Origin: Jeotgalicoccus sp.
GTDB lineage: Bacteria; Bacillota; Bacilli; Staphylococcales; Salinicoccaceae
Length of the DNA: 48,942 nt
NCBI GenBank assembly: GCA_003513765.1
Contig: DONT01000011.1
Span: forward strand, 83,408-132,349
Direction: 5' to 3'
The position numbers and the translations under genes are program-made. The notes below the pieces were generated by a model. The model saw only the letters and a program-made list of their open reading frames with translations, did no database searches and was not told the origin of the DNA. Position 1 is the first letter of the stretch; each line of letters opens with the position of its first letter. Below are positions 33,689-42,811 of this stretch, piece by piece.

Positions 33689-33717
33689 ACTATAAAAGAA
33701 TTTTTTCTGCTAGTCAA
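33689..33717 (-). promoter_or_regulatory. Promoter of the guanidine riboswitch / ykkCD transcript
   Basis: On the minus strand, TTGACT (33717-33712), 17 bp, TATAGT (33694-33689). The -35 overlaps the last codons of the upstream methyltransferase gene. The predicted start falls just before the riboswitch's first conserved block. Confidence 0.7.
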
Positions 33718-34498
33718 CTTCAGAATCTGTCTTGATAACACCGTAATGAACTTTACTCGTTTTTCTCACTTGCTGCATAAAGCCGAATTGTTCAAATCTG
33801 CTGCTTCTGAAATGATCTTTCAGCACTACTTTTTTTGCTGCGACACGTTTCGCCTCGTCTATCGCTTTTTGTGACAATGTTTCAGTATGAGTCACCTCTG
33901 TTATTAATCTTAAGCTTTGTGAATCGGTGATTTCTTCATCAAACATTGGATCAAAGTAGACGATATCAAAACTGTTATCCGGTAATTTTTCTAAGTAAGC
34001 TGTATGATTTTGATACACTGTTTCAATAGCCCGCATTGCATCGTTTATCATTTCTATATTAGTATCGTATGATGCGAGTCCTTCTTTTGCCAGTAAATAT
34101 AATATAAAGCTTTGTTCTAATGCCGTCACTCGGCCTGAAGGTCCAACCGCCAGACTTGCGATTACACTATCAGCCGCGAGTCCCATTGTACAGTCTAAAA
34201 ATGACATCCCGGGCTTCAATTCTGCTGCATCTACTAAAGCATCATTCTCATTATTTAATAACCTTTTGCCACGGACCATTGAGAAGTTCGGATGGTATTT
34301 TACAGTATCATCACCTGACAGCGGCATAATGCTGATTCCGTCGTTTCCAACTACTAATACATCGTCCATATAACGTTCCTTAATCTCTTTGACAGAGCGC
34401 TTTTTACGCATTATTAAGATAAGTTCGTAACGCATGGCGATATTCTTCGCTTTCTGCAATGTATGTTGATTATATCGTCCGCTCGTTGTTACTATCAT
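33710..34498 (-). CDS. Class I SAM-dependent methyltransferase, RsmJ/YpiP-like
   Basis: Predicted 262-residue methyltransferase. Motif I is FLDCTMGLAADSVIAS. The catalytic-loop motif is IVYFDPMFDEE, close to the DPMY of RsmJ (16S rRNA guanine-N2 methyltransferase). The N-terminal region lacks a recognised RNA-binding fold. It resembles B. subtilis YpiP, whose target is not established to my knowledge, so rRNA methylation is inference. The start ATG 34498 follows GGGGAAAG. It diverges from the DUF4256 gene. Confidence 0.87.
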   Translation of the reverse strand: MIVTTSGRYNQHTLQKAKNIAMRYELILIMRKKRSVKEIKERYMDDVLVVGNDGISIMPLSGDDTVKYHPNFSMVRGKRLLNNENDALVDAAELKPGMSFLDCTMGLAADSVIASLAVGPSGRVTALEQSFILYLLAKEGLASYDTNIEMINDAMRAIETVYQNHTAYLEKLPDNSFDIVYFDPMFDEEITDSQSLRLITEVTHTETLSQKAIDEAKRVAAKKVVLKDHFRSSRFEQFGFMQQVRKTSKVHYGVIKTDSEVD

Positions 34499-34584
34499 CG
34501 TCTTTCCCCGTTCTGTAAAATATGTTTATCAGTATAGTTTACCATGGTACTATTAAATTAAATAAGATAATCGGAGGTTGTACA

Positions 34585-35133
34585 ATGACATTGAAGAAGA
34601 AACTTACTAAAGCAGAAAAAGAAGAATTACTTAATGCTCTTGAGTCCCGATTTAATACCCATAAGGAACGTCACGAAGACTTCTCTTTTGAAGATATTGC
34701 AGCTAAATTAACTGATAAACAGCTTGCTGCACTTCACAATATGGAATCAACTGAAGGCGAACCTGACGTTATCGATTTTAAGGGCGATCTTTACTTTGTG
34801 GACTGTGCAAAAGAAAGCCCTAAAGGACGACGCAGTGTGTGTTACGACAGAGCTGCACTTGAAGCCAGAAAGAAATATAAACCTGAAAACTCAGCTGTTG
34901 ATTTAGCCAAGGAAATTGGTATCGATATGCTGACTGAAGAAGATTACAGACACCTGCAGCAGTTCGGGGACTTCGATCTTAAGTCATCAAGCTGGGTCGA
35001 TACACCATCTGACATTAGAGTTCTCGGCGGAGCATTGTTCTGTGACAAACGCTATAACACAGTATTTCTGTATCATAACGGTGCTGATTCGTATTACGGT
35101 GCTCGCGGTTTCAGAGGAAAGTTAAAAATATAA
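34585..35133 (+). CDS. DUF4256 protein
   Basis: A 182-residue soluble protein of the DUF4256 family. Recognisable segments are LLNALESRFNTHKERH, WxxV-like IDFKGDLYFVDCAKESPKGRRSVCYDRAALEARKK, LLTEEDYRHLQQFGDFDLKSSSWVDTP and ADSYYGARGFRG. No catalytic motif is evident and the function is unknown. An in-frame ATG at 34522 exists, but TCGGAGG precedes ATG 34585. It is monocistronic with a palindromic terminator. Confidence 0.87.
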   Translation: MTLKKKLTKAEKEELLNALESRFNTHKERHEDFSFEDIAAKLTDKQLAALHNMESTEGEPDVIDFKGDLYFVDCAKESPKGRRSVCYDRAALEARKKYKPENSAVDLAKEIGIDMLTEEDYRHLQQFGDFDLKSSSWVDTPSDIRVLGGALFCDKRYNTVFLYHNGADSYYGARGFRGKLKI

Positions 35134-35158
35134 AAAAGACGGCAGCTGCCGTCTTTTT
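35132..35158. terminator. Bidirectional terminator between the DUF4256 and DUF488 genes
   Basis: Self-complementary AAGACGGCAG / CTGCCGTCTT with A and T flanks between convergent genes. Confidence 0.85.
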
Positions 35159-35501
35159 ATTTTCCATCAATGTATTCTTTTATAACCACTGCCTGATTAT
35201 GCTCTGTCTCCTTTGCCGCATATAATAATGTGACGTTGTGACCATCTGCATCTTCTTTAATTTTATCGACCAGCTCTTTTTGATTTTTCAGTTCTTTTTT
35301 ATATTTCTTTTTGAACTCTTCCCATTTATCAGCATCATGGTCAAACCATTTTCTTAAATCAGCCGACGGCGCGATATCTTTATACCACTCATCATGTTCT
35401 AAATCTTCCTTCTTAATACCCCGCGGCCAGACACCATCCACTAAAATACGTTTACCATCCTGCTGTGAGACACCATCATATACTCGTTTCAGTTTCAACA
35501 T
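35157..35501 (-). CDS. DUF488 (YeaO-like) protein
   Basis: A 114-residue soluble protein of the DUF488/YeaO family. The family core is present: RVYDGVSQQDGKRILVDGVWPRGIKKEDL, then APSADLRKWFDHD and WEEFKKKYKKEL, and VTLLYAAKETEHNQAVVIKEYI. The biochemical role is not known. The start ATG 35501 follows CGGAGCTG. It lies 43 bp after the APC permease gene on the same strand and may be co-transcribed with it. Confidence 0.88.
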   Translation of the reverse strand: MLKLKRVYDGVSQQDGKRILVDGVWPRGIKKEDLEHDEWYKDIAPSADLRKWFDHDADKWEEFKKKYKKELKNQKELVDKIKEDADGHNVTLLYAAKETEHNQAVVIKEYIDGK

Positions 35502-35544
35502 AATATCAGCTCCGAATAATATATTATATTATTCTTTACCCGTC

Positions 35545-36990
35545 TTATTTTCTTTCATGCATTGCTTCTTCTCTTGTTTTATTTAGAATCATATAATCCA
35601 GTTCTTCTTTAGACATTGATTTTAATGATTTGTATTTTGTCGCAAGGAACACCATACCGAGTATTATCCAAGCGAGAAGTGCATAGTATGACGGTGCTGT
35701 CAGTGCTGCCGGTGAGCCCGGGAATAACAGCAGTACCAGGAATACAAGTGAAATAACGACACCGAGTGCTCCCAATATTACATAGATGATATTTCTGTGT
35801 TCTTTAGTACTGAAAAACTTAACTGTCACTGCACTTGTAGCAAGGAATGCGACTGACACGCCGACAGATGACATGTCTACAATCCAGCTCAATGCTGTTC
35901 TGCCGAGCCATGGTGCAATCAGACATACAAGCATTACGAAGAGCACTGCATAATGCGGTGTTTTATTTTTCTTATGAACTTTGGCAAATATAGTCGGTAC
36001 AAAGTTCGCACGTCCCATTGCAAAAATTAGTCTTGAAGAAGACATGTAGAATCCATTAAGACCTGTAAATACACCGAAAGAAATCGCAAATGCCAGGAAC
36101 ACTATCCCGATAGTTCCCATCGACGACTGAATAACAGATCCTGTCACCCAGACTGCCCCGTCCATAGAGTTCTGATCCGGATAAATCCAAGCTGTGACTA
36201 ATATCATTGCGACATAAGTTATAACAGATGCAATAATACCGAAAACGATGAGTTTAAACGTTTTATCAGGACTGAATTTAAATTCTTCCGCTGCCTGAGG
36301 AATGTTATCAAACCCGACATACATCCACGGCGCTATCGCAACGATTAAAATAATCGATGTCCAGATTCCCGCTTCTTCATTAAACAGCGGTTTTGCATTT
36401 TGGAATGAAAATTCTCCAGTGAAAAATGATACGACGAATAATCCTGCTACTACAAACGCCATGAACAGACAGAATATAAACTGCAGATTTCCAGACAAAC
36501 CTGAGCCCTTCATACTGATTAAAGCGAATATTATAAGTATGGCAGAAGACAGTATGACTTCCATGATGTAGACGTCCCATCCTGCAATCGTATATAAGTA
36601 TCCGACTTCTAAAAAGTCAGGAAGTACAAATTTAAACAGCAGACTGAATGCACTGGCATTCAGGGCAACGACACATATGTAACCTAATACTAAAAACCAA
36701 GACGCGATAAATGCACTGAACTTGCCGAAACCGGCGTATGTAAATGCAAATTCTCCACCGGACACAGGGAACTTAGCCGTCAGTGCACCGTAGCCTACAG
36801 CGATAATCAGCATCAGTAATCCACCGATAGTAATCCCAAGTGCCGCTCCAAGTGTTCCTGATGAAATCAGCCAGTCCCCTGGTAAAATAAATGCGCCCCA
36901 GCCGATTGATGATCCGTAAGCAATTGCCCATATAAACCGTTTAGACATCGTATTATCAAGTTCTGTTCTCGTCTGATTATGAGCAGACAT
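35545..36990 (-). CDS. APC-superfamily amino acid permease
   Basis: Twelve-helix amino acid/polyamine permease of about 481 residues. The helix 1 unwinding motif is AIAYGSSIGWGAFILPG. Helix 6 shows GFDNIPQAAEEFKFSPDK, a signature of the YjeH/FrlA-like APC group. ATG 36990 with GGGAG upstream is preferred over TTG 37005. The substrate is not deducible. It is 66 bp downstream of the ABC-operon lipoprotein gene with no obvious terminator between, so read-through is possible. Confidence 0.9.
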   Translation of the reverse strand: MSAHNQTRTELDNTMSKRFIWAIAYGSSIGWGAFILPGDWLISSGTLGAALGITIGGLLMLIIAVGYGALTAKFPVSGGEFAFTYAGFGKFSAFIASWFLVLGYICVVALNASAFSLLFKFVLPDFLEVGYLYTIAGWDVYIMEVILSSAILIIFALISMKGSGLSGNLQFIFCLFMAFVVAGLFVVSFFTGEFSFQNAKPLFNEEAGIWTSIILIVAIAPWMYVGFDNIPQAAEEFKFSPDKTFKLIVFGIIASVITYVAMILVTAWIYPDQNSMDGAVWVTGSVIQSSMGTIGIVFLAFAISFGVFTGLNGFYMSSSRLIFAMGRANFVPTIFAKVHKKNKTPHYAVLFVMLVCLIAPWLGRTALSWIVDMSSVGVSVAFLATSAVTVKFFSTKEHRNIIYVILGALGVVISLVFLVLLLFPGSPAALTAPSYYALLAWIILGMVFLATKYKSLKSMSKEELDYMILNKTREEAMHERK

Positions 36991-37055
36991 AATTACAACT
37001 CCCAATTTGTTTATTTATTCTTGTGAACAAGTATCCCAGAGTAAAAGTTCAATCG

Positions 37056-37772
37056 CTAGTCCTTTTCAAGTACAACAGGATGTTCTGAAACGATAGTATC
37101 ACCCTCGTGAAGCTCTACTTTAATACCCGATTCTGTATCTATTTCAACATCCGTACTGGATAAACTGACTGAACCCAGTCCAGCCGGATTCATGTATATA
37201 TCGTCTTCTGAGTTTAAACGTCTGACAGGTAATTCTTTTGTTAAGAGGCTGTACGTTCCCGCCTCAAGATGTTCTCCGACAGTATGAATGCCGGCTGGAA
37301 TCATCGTGTCGTATTTTTCTTCCGATGGTATTAAATCGATGGAGCCCCTTCTTGTAACGTATTCAACAAGATAACCTTCCTGCAGCTCCAAAACAGCGCT
37401 GGTGTTGAAAGTGTTTAATGCTGTTTCCAGTAATCTATCTCCGTTTTCATCATATACTACGATGGCAGATGCCTCTTCTGTCGCTGCACTGTAACGTCCC
37501 GGTTCAATGTCTTCTCCTGTGACATATTGACCTGGAGACAGCGTTATCTCTGTTCCGCCGTCACTAGGACCTTGAAATACTGTATCACTGTTCAAAAAAG
37601 CATAACGGGATTCCAGCCCTTCTGTTTTTAAAAGATTTTCTTTTTCATATAATTCAACCGCTTCTTCGTCGGCCGTTATTTTCTTACCATCATACGATTC
37701 GCTCATAATACCGTTAAAACTGCAGCCCATTAACAGCAGTACAAAGAGAGACAGTACGCTAAACCGTTTCAT
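37056..37772 (-). CDS. Lipoprotein of the ABC operon with two repeated beta domains
   Basis: A 238-residue lipoprotein. The lipobox LLMGC places lipidated Cys at residue 17. The outside part contains two related units: ITLSPGQYVTGEDIEPGRYSA (about residues 75-95) and TMIPAGIHTVGEHLEAGTYSL (about 155-175). The pattern PG-x-Y-x-V-G-x-D-I-x-A-G-x-Y is seen in small secreted beta proteins of Firmicutes. The start ATG 37772 follows AAAGGAGAG and overlaps the end of the ATPase gene by 14 bp. It is the last gene of the operon. A substrate-capture or sensing role is inference; I do not recognise a named family. Confidence 0.82.
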   Translation of the reverse strand: MKRFSVLSLFVLLLMGCSFNGIMSESYDGKKITADEEAVELYEKENLLKTEGLESRYAFLNSDTVFQGPSDGGTEITLSPGQYVTGEDIEPGRYSAATEEASAIVVYDENGDRLLETALNTFNTSAVLELQEGYLVEYVTRRGSIDLIPSEEKYDTMIPAGIHTVGEHLEAGTYSLLTKELPVRRLNSEDDIYMNPAGLGSVSLSSTDVEIDTESGIKVELHEGDTIVSEHPVVLEKD

Positions 37773-38667
37773 AACTTCTCTCTCCTTTATAAATACGCAG
37801 ATAATGTTCATGAGTACCCAATGCACCGAGCGACACTTCAGCAGAACTGAATTTCTTCAATGTGCTCATCATCTTAAACACTTCGTCCTCTTTCATGTTG
37901 TCAGCAGGAATACATATACGGTCACCTGCCAAATATAATGTCCCCTCTTTGAGAGGCCCGATAGATTTTAAATTGTCTTCGGAGATATAACCTTTAACGT
38001 AATCTCTGTGAGATTTCTCCCGGATGTATGTGTAATATATACTTTGTTCATTTAAAAAATAAATCTGATCTGCATAGTCATCCAGGTTTTCCAGCAGATG
38101 AGATGCGACAATAATAATCTTGCCGTCCGCTTTTATTTCCTGCAGCACCGAGCTTACCAGCTCAACGTTCACCGGATCCAGCCCGTTCATAATTTCATCC
38201 ATAAACATAATCTTCGTATCTGCAGCAATCATCATCGCAAAACATAATCGCTGTCTCATACCGAGGGAATAAGTTTTCACCTTATTTCTCACATAGTCCT
38301 CCATGTTCAGCCTCCGGATGACTTCCTCTATATTACTGCTTTTAGGATTCCATATATCCCGGTACATTTCTATATGCTCAACGCCTGAAAAATCTTCATA
38401 CAGCTCCGCCTGGTCCGGAAAGAATGTAATTTTATTGTGCAGCTCTTTGACATCCTTTGTCGTATTTTTATAGGCGATACCATCGATTAAAATTTCTCCG
38501 GTATTAATCGGAATAAATCGTATAATCGCATTAAATAACGTCGTTTTCCCTGTACCGTTTGGAGCAACCAGACCGATAATCGTATTATCCGGTATATTAA
38601 AATTTACGTCCTTCAGCACCGTTTTAGTCCCGTAATTTATCGTTAAATTTTTGACTTCCAATGACAT
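37759..38667 (-). CDS. ABC transporter ATP-binding protein
   Basis: ATPase of 302 residues. Walker A is APNGTGKTT (35-43), the Q-loop FFPDQAELYED, the signature YSLGMRQRL (133-141), Walker B IMFMDE (153-158) and the H-loop VASHLLENL. About 85 further residues form a C-terminal domain, as in BcrA/YxlF-type exporters. The signature has SLG-M in place of SGG-Q, common in this group. The start overlaps the permease stop by one base (TAATG). It energises the two ABC-2 permeases upstream. Confidence 0.93.
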   Translation of the reverse strand: MSLEVKNLTINYGTKTVLKDVNFNIPDNTIIGLVAPNGTGKTTLFNAIIRFIPINTGEILIDGIAYKNTTKDVKELHNKITFFPDQAELYEDFSGVEHIEMYRDIWNPKSSNIEEVIRRLNMEDYVRNKVKTYSLGMRQRLCFAMMIAADTKIMFMDEIMNGLDPVNVELVSSVLQEIKADGKIIIVASHLLENLDDYADQIYFLNEQSIYYTYIREKSHRDYVKGYISEDNLKSIGPLKEGTLYLAGDRICIPADNMKEDEVFKMMSTLKKFSSAEVSLGALGTHEHYLRIYKGERSYETV

Positions 38668-39842
38668 TAGTTCCTTCTCCTTTCGAGCTTGCCTGTTCGT
38701 GTCGGTATCAGTTTAAAAATGAAATGAAACACGATTTCGACGATTATATATAATACCGCAATACTGATAATCAGCTTCGTCACAGTTACATTTTTTAATG
38801 ACTCCCATGAACCTTCCAATACAGGTATAATCTGCAGATACAGGAATGGATTCCAGCTTGCAGCAGGTCCCGTCAGTGCAAAGACATACGGGAGATAAAA
38901 TACTGCCGTTACTATAGTAATTGTCAGATAGATATTTCTGAAAACCCATGACAGTCCTGTCGACAGCTTAACAATAATATAGCTCAAGGCCATCGTGAGA
39001 AGTAACGCTAAAATAACGTACTGCATTATGCTGATATATACCGTTTCTTCGCCGCTGTAAAGCGGTACAGGGTAATTAAGTGTGCCGCTGTCTGTAAAGA
39101 GTGTGCTGAATAAATACGAGACAGAGATGCCAGCGATTGTGATGAGCCATATCAGTCCCCAGCTGATAAAAGTTCGCTGTCTCCACTGATGTGCCCAGGA
39201 ATACGGTATTCCCTGGGAAATACTCCAGTTGAATTCCTGATCACGGCTGAACCGGTCAGCACCGAATATCGCAGCAATAATAAAGATAAAGATACCTGCA
39301 ACGATATTTACTAAATTAAACAGCACAAGTGACGGTGACAGCGGATTCCAGTCAATGTCGACATTATTCTCTTTCAGATATGTTAAAAATTTAAAATCAT
39401 TTTCAATATCGGCTTTAGCAGGCATAAATGACAGCAGCAGCTCCTGTGATTCAAATTCATTGGCTTCATAAAAGAACAGTCTGTTTTCAGCAAGCTCCAG
39501 TCCCTGGTCAACATAATCACTGACTACATTCTCGAGTCCGGAAACTGTATTTCCCTCCTGTTCGCTAAGAATATACCGCTGCATGCCGATAATACTTTGC
39601 TGGCGCGCAAGTTTATCGTATACTTCCTGTCCCGCGGCTGAGTCAAAATGATTTTGAGGTATCGCATGAAAGATTTGCTGCGTATCTTCATATTCACTCC
39701 GCAGCTCTTCCAGCGGCAGGACAATAGAACGGTCCTGGTAAAACGCCGAATAGCTCGCAAGGAAAAGAAACAGCGATATTAAAAGTATCCTCACTTTCCA
39801 GTCCCTTATAATTTTAAGAACATCCCATTTAAATAACTTCAT
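38667..39842 (-). CDS. ABC-2 type permease, second of a pair
   Basis: A 391-residue membrane protein with one N-terminal helix (about residues 15-32), an outside domain of about 130 residues, then five or so helices from about 175 on. This layout matches the large-loop ABC-2 permeases of lantibiotic-immunity and uncharacterised Firmicute exporters. The loop after helix 2 (FGADRFSRDQEFNW) resembles the coupling segment E/D-R-x-x-x-x. Its ATG directly follows the stop of the first permease (TAA-ATG). The substrate is unknown. Confidence 0.85.
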   Translation of the reverse strand: MKLFKWDVLKIIRDWKVRILLISLFLFLASYSAFYQDRSIVLPLEELRSEYEDTQQIFHAIPQNHFDSAAGQEVYDKLARQQSIIGMQRYILSEQEGNTVSGLENVVSDYVDQGLELAENRLFFYEANEFESQELLLSFMPAKADIENDFKFLTYLKENNVDIDWNPLSPSLVLFNLVNIVAGIFIFIIAAIFGADRFSRDQEFNWSISQGIPYSWAHQWRQRTFISWGLIWLITIAGISVSYLFSTLFTDSGTLNYPVPLYSGEETVYISIMQYVILALLLTMALSYIIVKLSTGLSWVFRNIYLTITIVTAVFYLPYVFALTGPAASWNPFLYLQIIPVLEGSWESLKNVTVTKLIISIAVLYIIVEIVFHFIFKLIPTRTGKLERRRN

Positions 39843-41060
39843 TTATCCCACCTGCCTTACGAACTTCTGGCGGGTCATAAAGCTTGCAAGAATTCCGAGT
39901 ATAATTTCTATAATAATAATCGTTACAGCGAGGACAATGAGTCCGTTATCAAATGTGAAATTATTTGATAGTGTTAAAAAGTTCTGACGCCCGCTTAAAA
40001 TATTTCCAAACTCAAAATAGTTCTGCGGGAATAAATGAGCACCGATGCCTAAAAACTTATCTTCACCGCCGCCGCTGTAGAGCCTATTAAATGCGATGAT
40101 GGCAAATCCTGCAATCATAACGATAACGTCATGTCTGAATATTAATGAGAGCACAGCATTCAAACGGATAAATAAATAGAGCAGAATCGCTGTTAAAATT
40201 AACGACTGCACAATGAATTCGGTGACAGGTGCGGTAAAGAAGTTTTCTTCAGCAGCTCTGTAACCGTCGTTATACGCATAATGAGTATTTAACAGTGACA
40301 AATCACCAAAACCGTAAAGCAGTGATATGAGCAGGAAAAACACCGTGAGTAACACTGCAATGCCACTCATGATGATCATAAACATAGAAACAGACTGATA
40401 GAATATGTATTTTCTCCATCCGAGCGGCTGTCCCGCTTTTAAAGTATGATGTTTCCGATCATCGACCAGTACTTCACTTGCGACAAATACCGTGATAAAT
40501 AATATAATCAGCGGTCCGTAAGTTAAGAAAAATGAATACAGCTGCTGAATTCCCGTTTTACCGTTAAATTCATGGGTTGTGGGATTATCTATTTCAGACA
40601 GTGTAGACAAGCTGCTGTTAATCATTGCCCGTTCAAAGTCCATCTCTAAAAACTGACCATCATGCTTCCTCTCCAGATAGTCATTTAACGCTTCCACGGT
40701 AAACAAGGGAACATAATTTGTACTCTTCACTTCAAAGAATCTTGAAATATCGCCTTTTTCCAATGCGTCATAAAACATAAAATTATTTTCATAATCATAT
40801 TTAGCCATACTGTATGTATCGACACCTGTAAAACTGTTGACGGCAATATCACCTGAATCAAGCCTCGATTCTTTCATGCCGTATGCGGATTCCGTTTCAA
40901 GAGCGAGTTCATCTACATCAATTGTCAGCGGATTATTAACGTTCGGCAAATATAAAAAGGAATACAGTATGATGCCAAGAAATGCCAGTAGAAATATTAA
41001 TCTGTTCTTTTTATTACGGTATATTTTTTTAAACGTTTCCAAAAACACGATTCTAAACAT
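39843..41060 (-). CDS. ABC-2 type permease, first of a pair
   Basis: A 405-residue membrane protein with the same topology as its downstream partner: an N-terminal helix (about 22-40), a long outside loop (to about 185), then five or six helices. The coupling segment VASEVLVDDRKHHTLKAGQPLGWRKYIFY lies after helix 2. It is the first gene of a four-gene overlapping operon. The promoter 45-70 bp upstream has consensus elements with a cre site between them. The start ATG 41060 follows a GGGGATGGG stretch. No specific exported molecule can be named. Confidence 0.85.
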   Translation of the reverse strand: MFRIVFLETFKKIYRNKKNRLIFLLAFLGIILYSFLYLPNVNNPLTIDVDELALETESAYGMKESRLDSGDIAVNSFTGVDTYSMAKYDYENNFMFYDALEKGDISRFFEVKSTNYVPLFTVEALNDYLERKHDGQFLEMDFERAMINSSLSTLSEIDNPTTHEFNGKTGIQQLYSFFLTYGPLIILFITVFVASEVLVDDRKHHTLKAGQPLGWRKYIFYQSVSMFMIIMSGIAVLLTVFFLLISLLYGFGDLSLLNTHYAYNDGYRAAEENFFTAPVTEFIVQSLILTAILLYLFIRLNAVLSLIFRHDVIVMIAGFAIIAFNRLYSGGGEDKFLGIGAHLFPQNYFEFGNILSGRQNFLTLSNNFTFDNGLIVLAVTIIIIEIILGILASFMTRQKFVRQVG

Positions 41061-41102
41061 TGCCCATCCCCATCTGCAATTTATTCTGACACATTTATAT
41101 CT

Positions 41103-41131
41103 ATTATAGAAAACGCTTCCATATTTTACAA
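41103..41131 (-). promoter_or_regulatory. Promoter of the ABC/lipoprotein operon with an internal cre site
   Basis: On the minus strand, TTGTAA (41131-41126), 17 bp, TATAAT (41108-41103). The sequence ATGGAAGCGTTTTCTA (41122-41107) fills the spacer and the first bases of the -10. It matches 15 of 16 positions of the cre pattern WTGNAARCGNWWWCAW. CcpA bound here would block RNA polymerase directly, giving glucose repression. Confidence 0.75.
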
Positions 41132-41214
41132 ACTAATTTGAGGATTCTCTATTGTATGTCTTTAGGAAATACATTAGTCTTAACTTACTTATTTACAGTC
41201 AGGAGAATCAATAT

Positions 41215-41829
41215 ATGCTCACTGCATTTCTGCACGGTTTCATTCTGTCAGCAGGATTAATACTGCCGCCCGGCGTTCAAAATGTATTTTTAATTAACCA
41301 GGGTGCTAATCATAAAAAGTTCATTCATGCACTGCCAGCTGTAATAACTGCCGGACTCAGCGATACATTGCTGATCATCCTTTCTGTCGCCGGTGTTTCA
41401 TTAATTATTTTATCGATTCCGGCGCTGCAGCTCGCAATGTATATTATCGGATTTTTCTTCTTAAGCTACATGGCAATATCACTATGGTTTACAAAACCTG
41501 AGACTGCTGAAGCACCTGTAAAACTCACACCGTATAAGCAGATTGCCTATGCATTATCTGTTTCTTTATTAAATCCGCACGCTATACTCGATACTGCTGG
41601 TATTATCGGCACTAACTCCACTGCATATACAGGGAACGCTCTCGTTGTATTTACTTTGTCTTGTATCGCTGTGTCATGGATTGCTTTTGTGATTCTGGTG
41701 CTTTTCGGCAGAATAATAGGGGATTTCGACAGCAATGGTAAAATTACCGGATATATTAATAAAACATCTGCGGTCGTTATATTTATTATCGCTTGTTTTA
41801 TTCTGATAAATATTATTAAAATGATTTGA
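41215..41829 (+). CDS. LysE-family amino acid exporter
   Basis: Six-helix exporter of about 204 residues in the LysE/ArgO group. It opens with LTAFLHGFILSAGLILPPGVQNVFLINQG, the family's N-terminal motif. It continues with ALPAVITAGLSDTLLIILSVAGVS and LLNPHAILDTAGIIG. An earlier in-frame start at 41152 lacks a ribosome site, while CAGGAG precedes ATG 41215. The substrate is probably a basic amino acid by family analogy. It lies 17 bp upstream of the HhH-fusion gene on the same strand. Confidence 0.9.
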   Translation: MLTAFLHGFILSAGLILPPGVQNVFLINQGANHKKFIHALPAVITAGLSDTLLIILSVAGVSLIILSIPALQLAMYIIGFFFLSYMAISLWFTKPETAEAPVKLTPYKQIAYALSVSLLNPHAILDTAGIIGTNSTAYTGNALVVFTLSCIAVSWIAFVILVLFGRIIGDFDSNGKITGYINKTSAVVIFIIACFILINIIKMI

Positions 41830-41846
41830 TTTATGGAGGATTGTTT

Positions 41847-42377
41847 ATGACGAATATCCCGAATATAGGAAAGCCGGCAGCAAATGCTCTGTCTAACATT
41901 GGCATTACTGAACTGGAACAGCTCAGCCAGATCGATGAAAAGAATCTCTTAAAAATTCATGGCATCGGTCCTAAGGCTGTGAGTATTCTTAAACAGGCTT
42001 TGGCAGACTCTAATTTAAAATTTAATAAAGGTGAGATATTGCCTTATTCACCGTACTTTGCAGTTCTCGGCAGCCTCGGGTGCAATAATGCACCTAAAAG
42101 AGAAGTCATACGCGATTTTTTGATCGGCAGCTTTGGAAAGAACAAACAAACTGTTTCAGAGTTATGCAATAAGGACTTTAATACAAATTTTAACGTACCT
42201 GAGAAAAGTATCAGCTCTCTCGAAATAATCACTATTATTACTCACGGCAAAGAAGGGGCGGCAGAAGTAATTGCAATCACTGCCGATAGTGAAAAGCACT
42301 GCTTTGCATTTTTTATTAACTTCGAAAATCATAGAAAAGATGCAAAAATTAAAGCCCTCAGCACCTATTCAAAATAA
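41847..42377 (+). CDS. Helix-hairpin-helix protein fused to an NTF2-like domain
   Basis: A 176-residue protein with two parts. Residues about 3-50 form a helix-hairpin-helix unit (IGKPAANALSNIGI, then IHGIGPKAVSILKQAL), as found in DNA-binding or protein-docking HhH domains. Residues about 60-176 resemble an NTF2/SnoaL-like fold: KREVIRDFLIGSFGKN, ITIITHGKEGAAEVIAIT and CFAFFINFENHRKDAKIKALSTY. ATG 41847 is set by TGGAGG. I do not know a function for this combination. It lies between LysE and DoxX genes in a probable operon. Confidence 0.75.
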   Translation: MTNIPNIGKPAANALSNIGITELEQLSQIDEKNLLKIHGIGPKAVSILKQALADSNLKFNKGEILPYSPYFAVLGSLGCNNAPKREVIRDFLIGSFGKNKQTVSELCNKDFNTNFNVPEKSISSLEIITIITHGKEGAAEVIAITADSEKHCFAFFINFENHRKDAKIKALSTYSK

Positions 42378-42443
42378 TTGAGTTATCGAAAGCTTAATCA
42401 GGGTAAATATAAATATCAACTTTATGAAAGAAGAGGAATTAGC

Positions 42444-42797
42444 ATGAAGACTATTATGCGATACATACTTGCTGCTGTTTTCGGCATTGCAGGTGTTGCA
42501 CACTTTACACGTACAGAGGGTTTTACAAATATCGTTCCGCATTATTTACCGTTTAAAGATTTCATCGTTAAAGCAAGCGGTGTGGTAGAATTGATTATCA
42601 GTTTCTTTCTATTAATAAGACGTCCAGGGAATTTTTTTAAAAAAATCATTAACAGTTTCCTGGTGCTCGTGCTTCCAGCCAATATCTACATGGCTCAAAG
42701 ATCACTGCCGCTCGGCAGTATTGATTTACCAAAACCTCTGCTCTGGGCCAGAGTACCATTGCAGTTCGTCCTAATTAAAATTGTAAATAAATTATAA
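42444..42797 (+). CDS. DoxX-family membrane protein
   Basis: A 117-residue protein with four predicted helices and the DoxX-type opening RYILAAVFGIAGVAHFTRTEGFTNIVPHYLPFK. Later segments are SGVVELIISFFLLI and VLVLPANIYMAQ. The frame opens upstream at TTG 42378, but AAGAGGAA precedes ATG 42444, which also gives the normal N-terminus. It lies 66 bp after the HhH fusion and 14 bp before the SRPBCC gene, suggesting an operon. The role is unknown; relatives are linked to redox or quinone chemistry. Confidence 0.82.
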   Translation: MKTIMRYILAAVFGIAGVAHFTRTEGFTNIVPHYLPFKDFIVKASGVVELIISFFLLIRRPGNFFKKIINSFLVLVLPANIYMAQRSLPLGSIDLPKPLLWARVPLQFVLIKIVNKL

Positions 42798-42811
42798 AGA
42801 GGTAATTTAAT

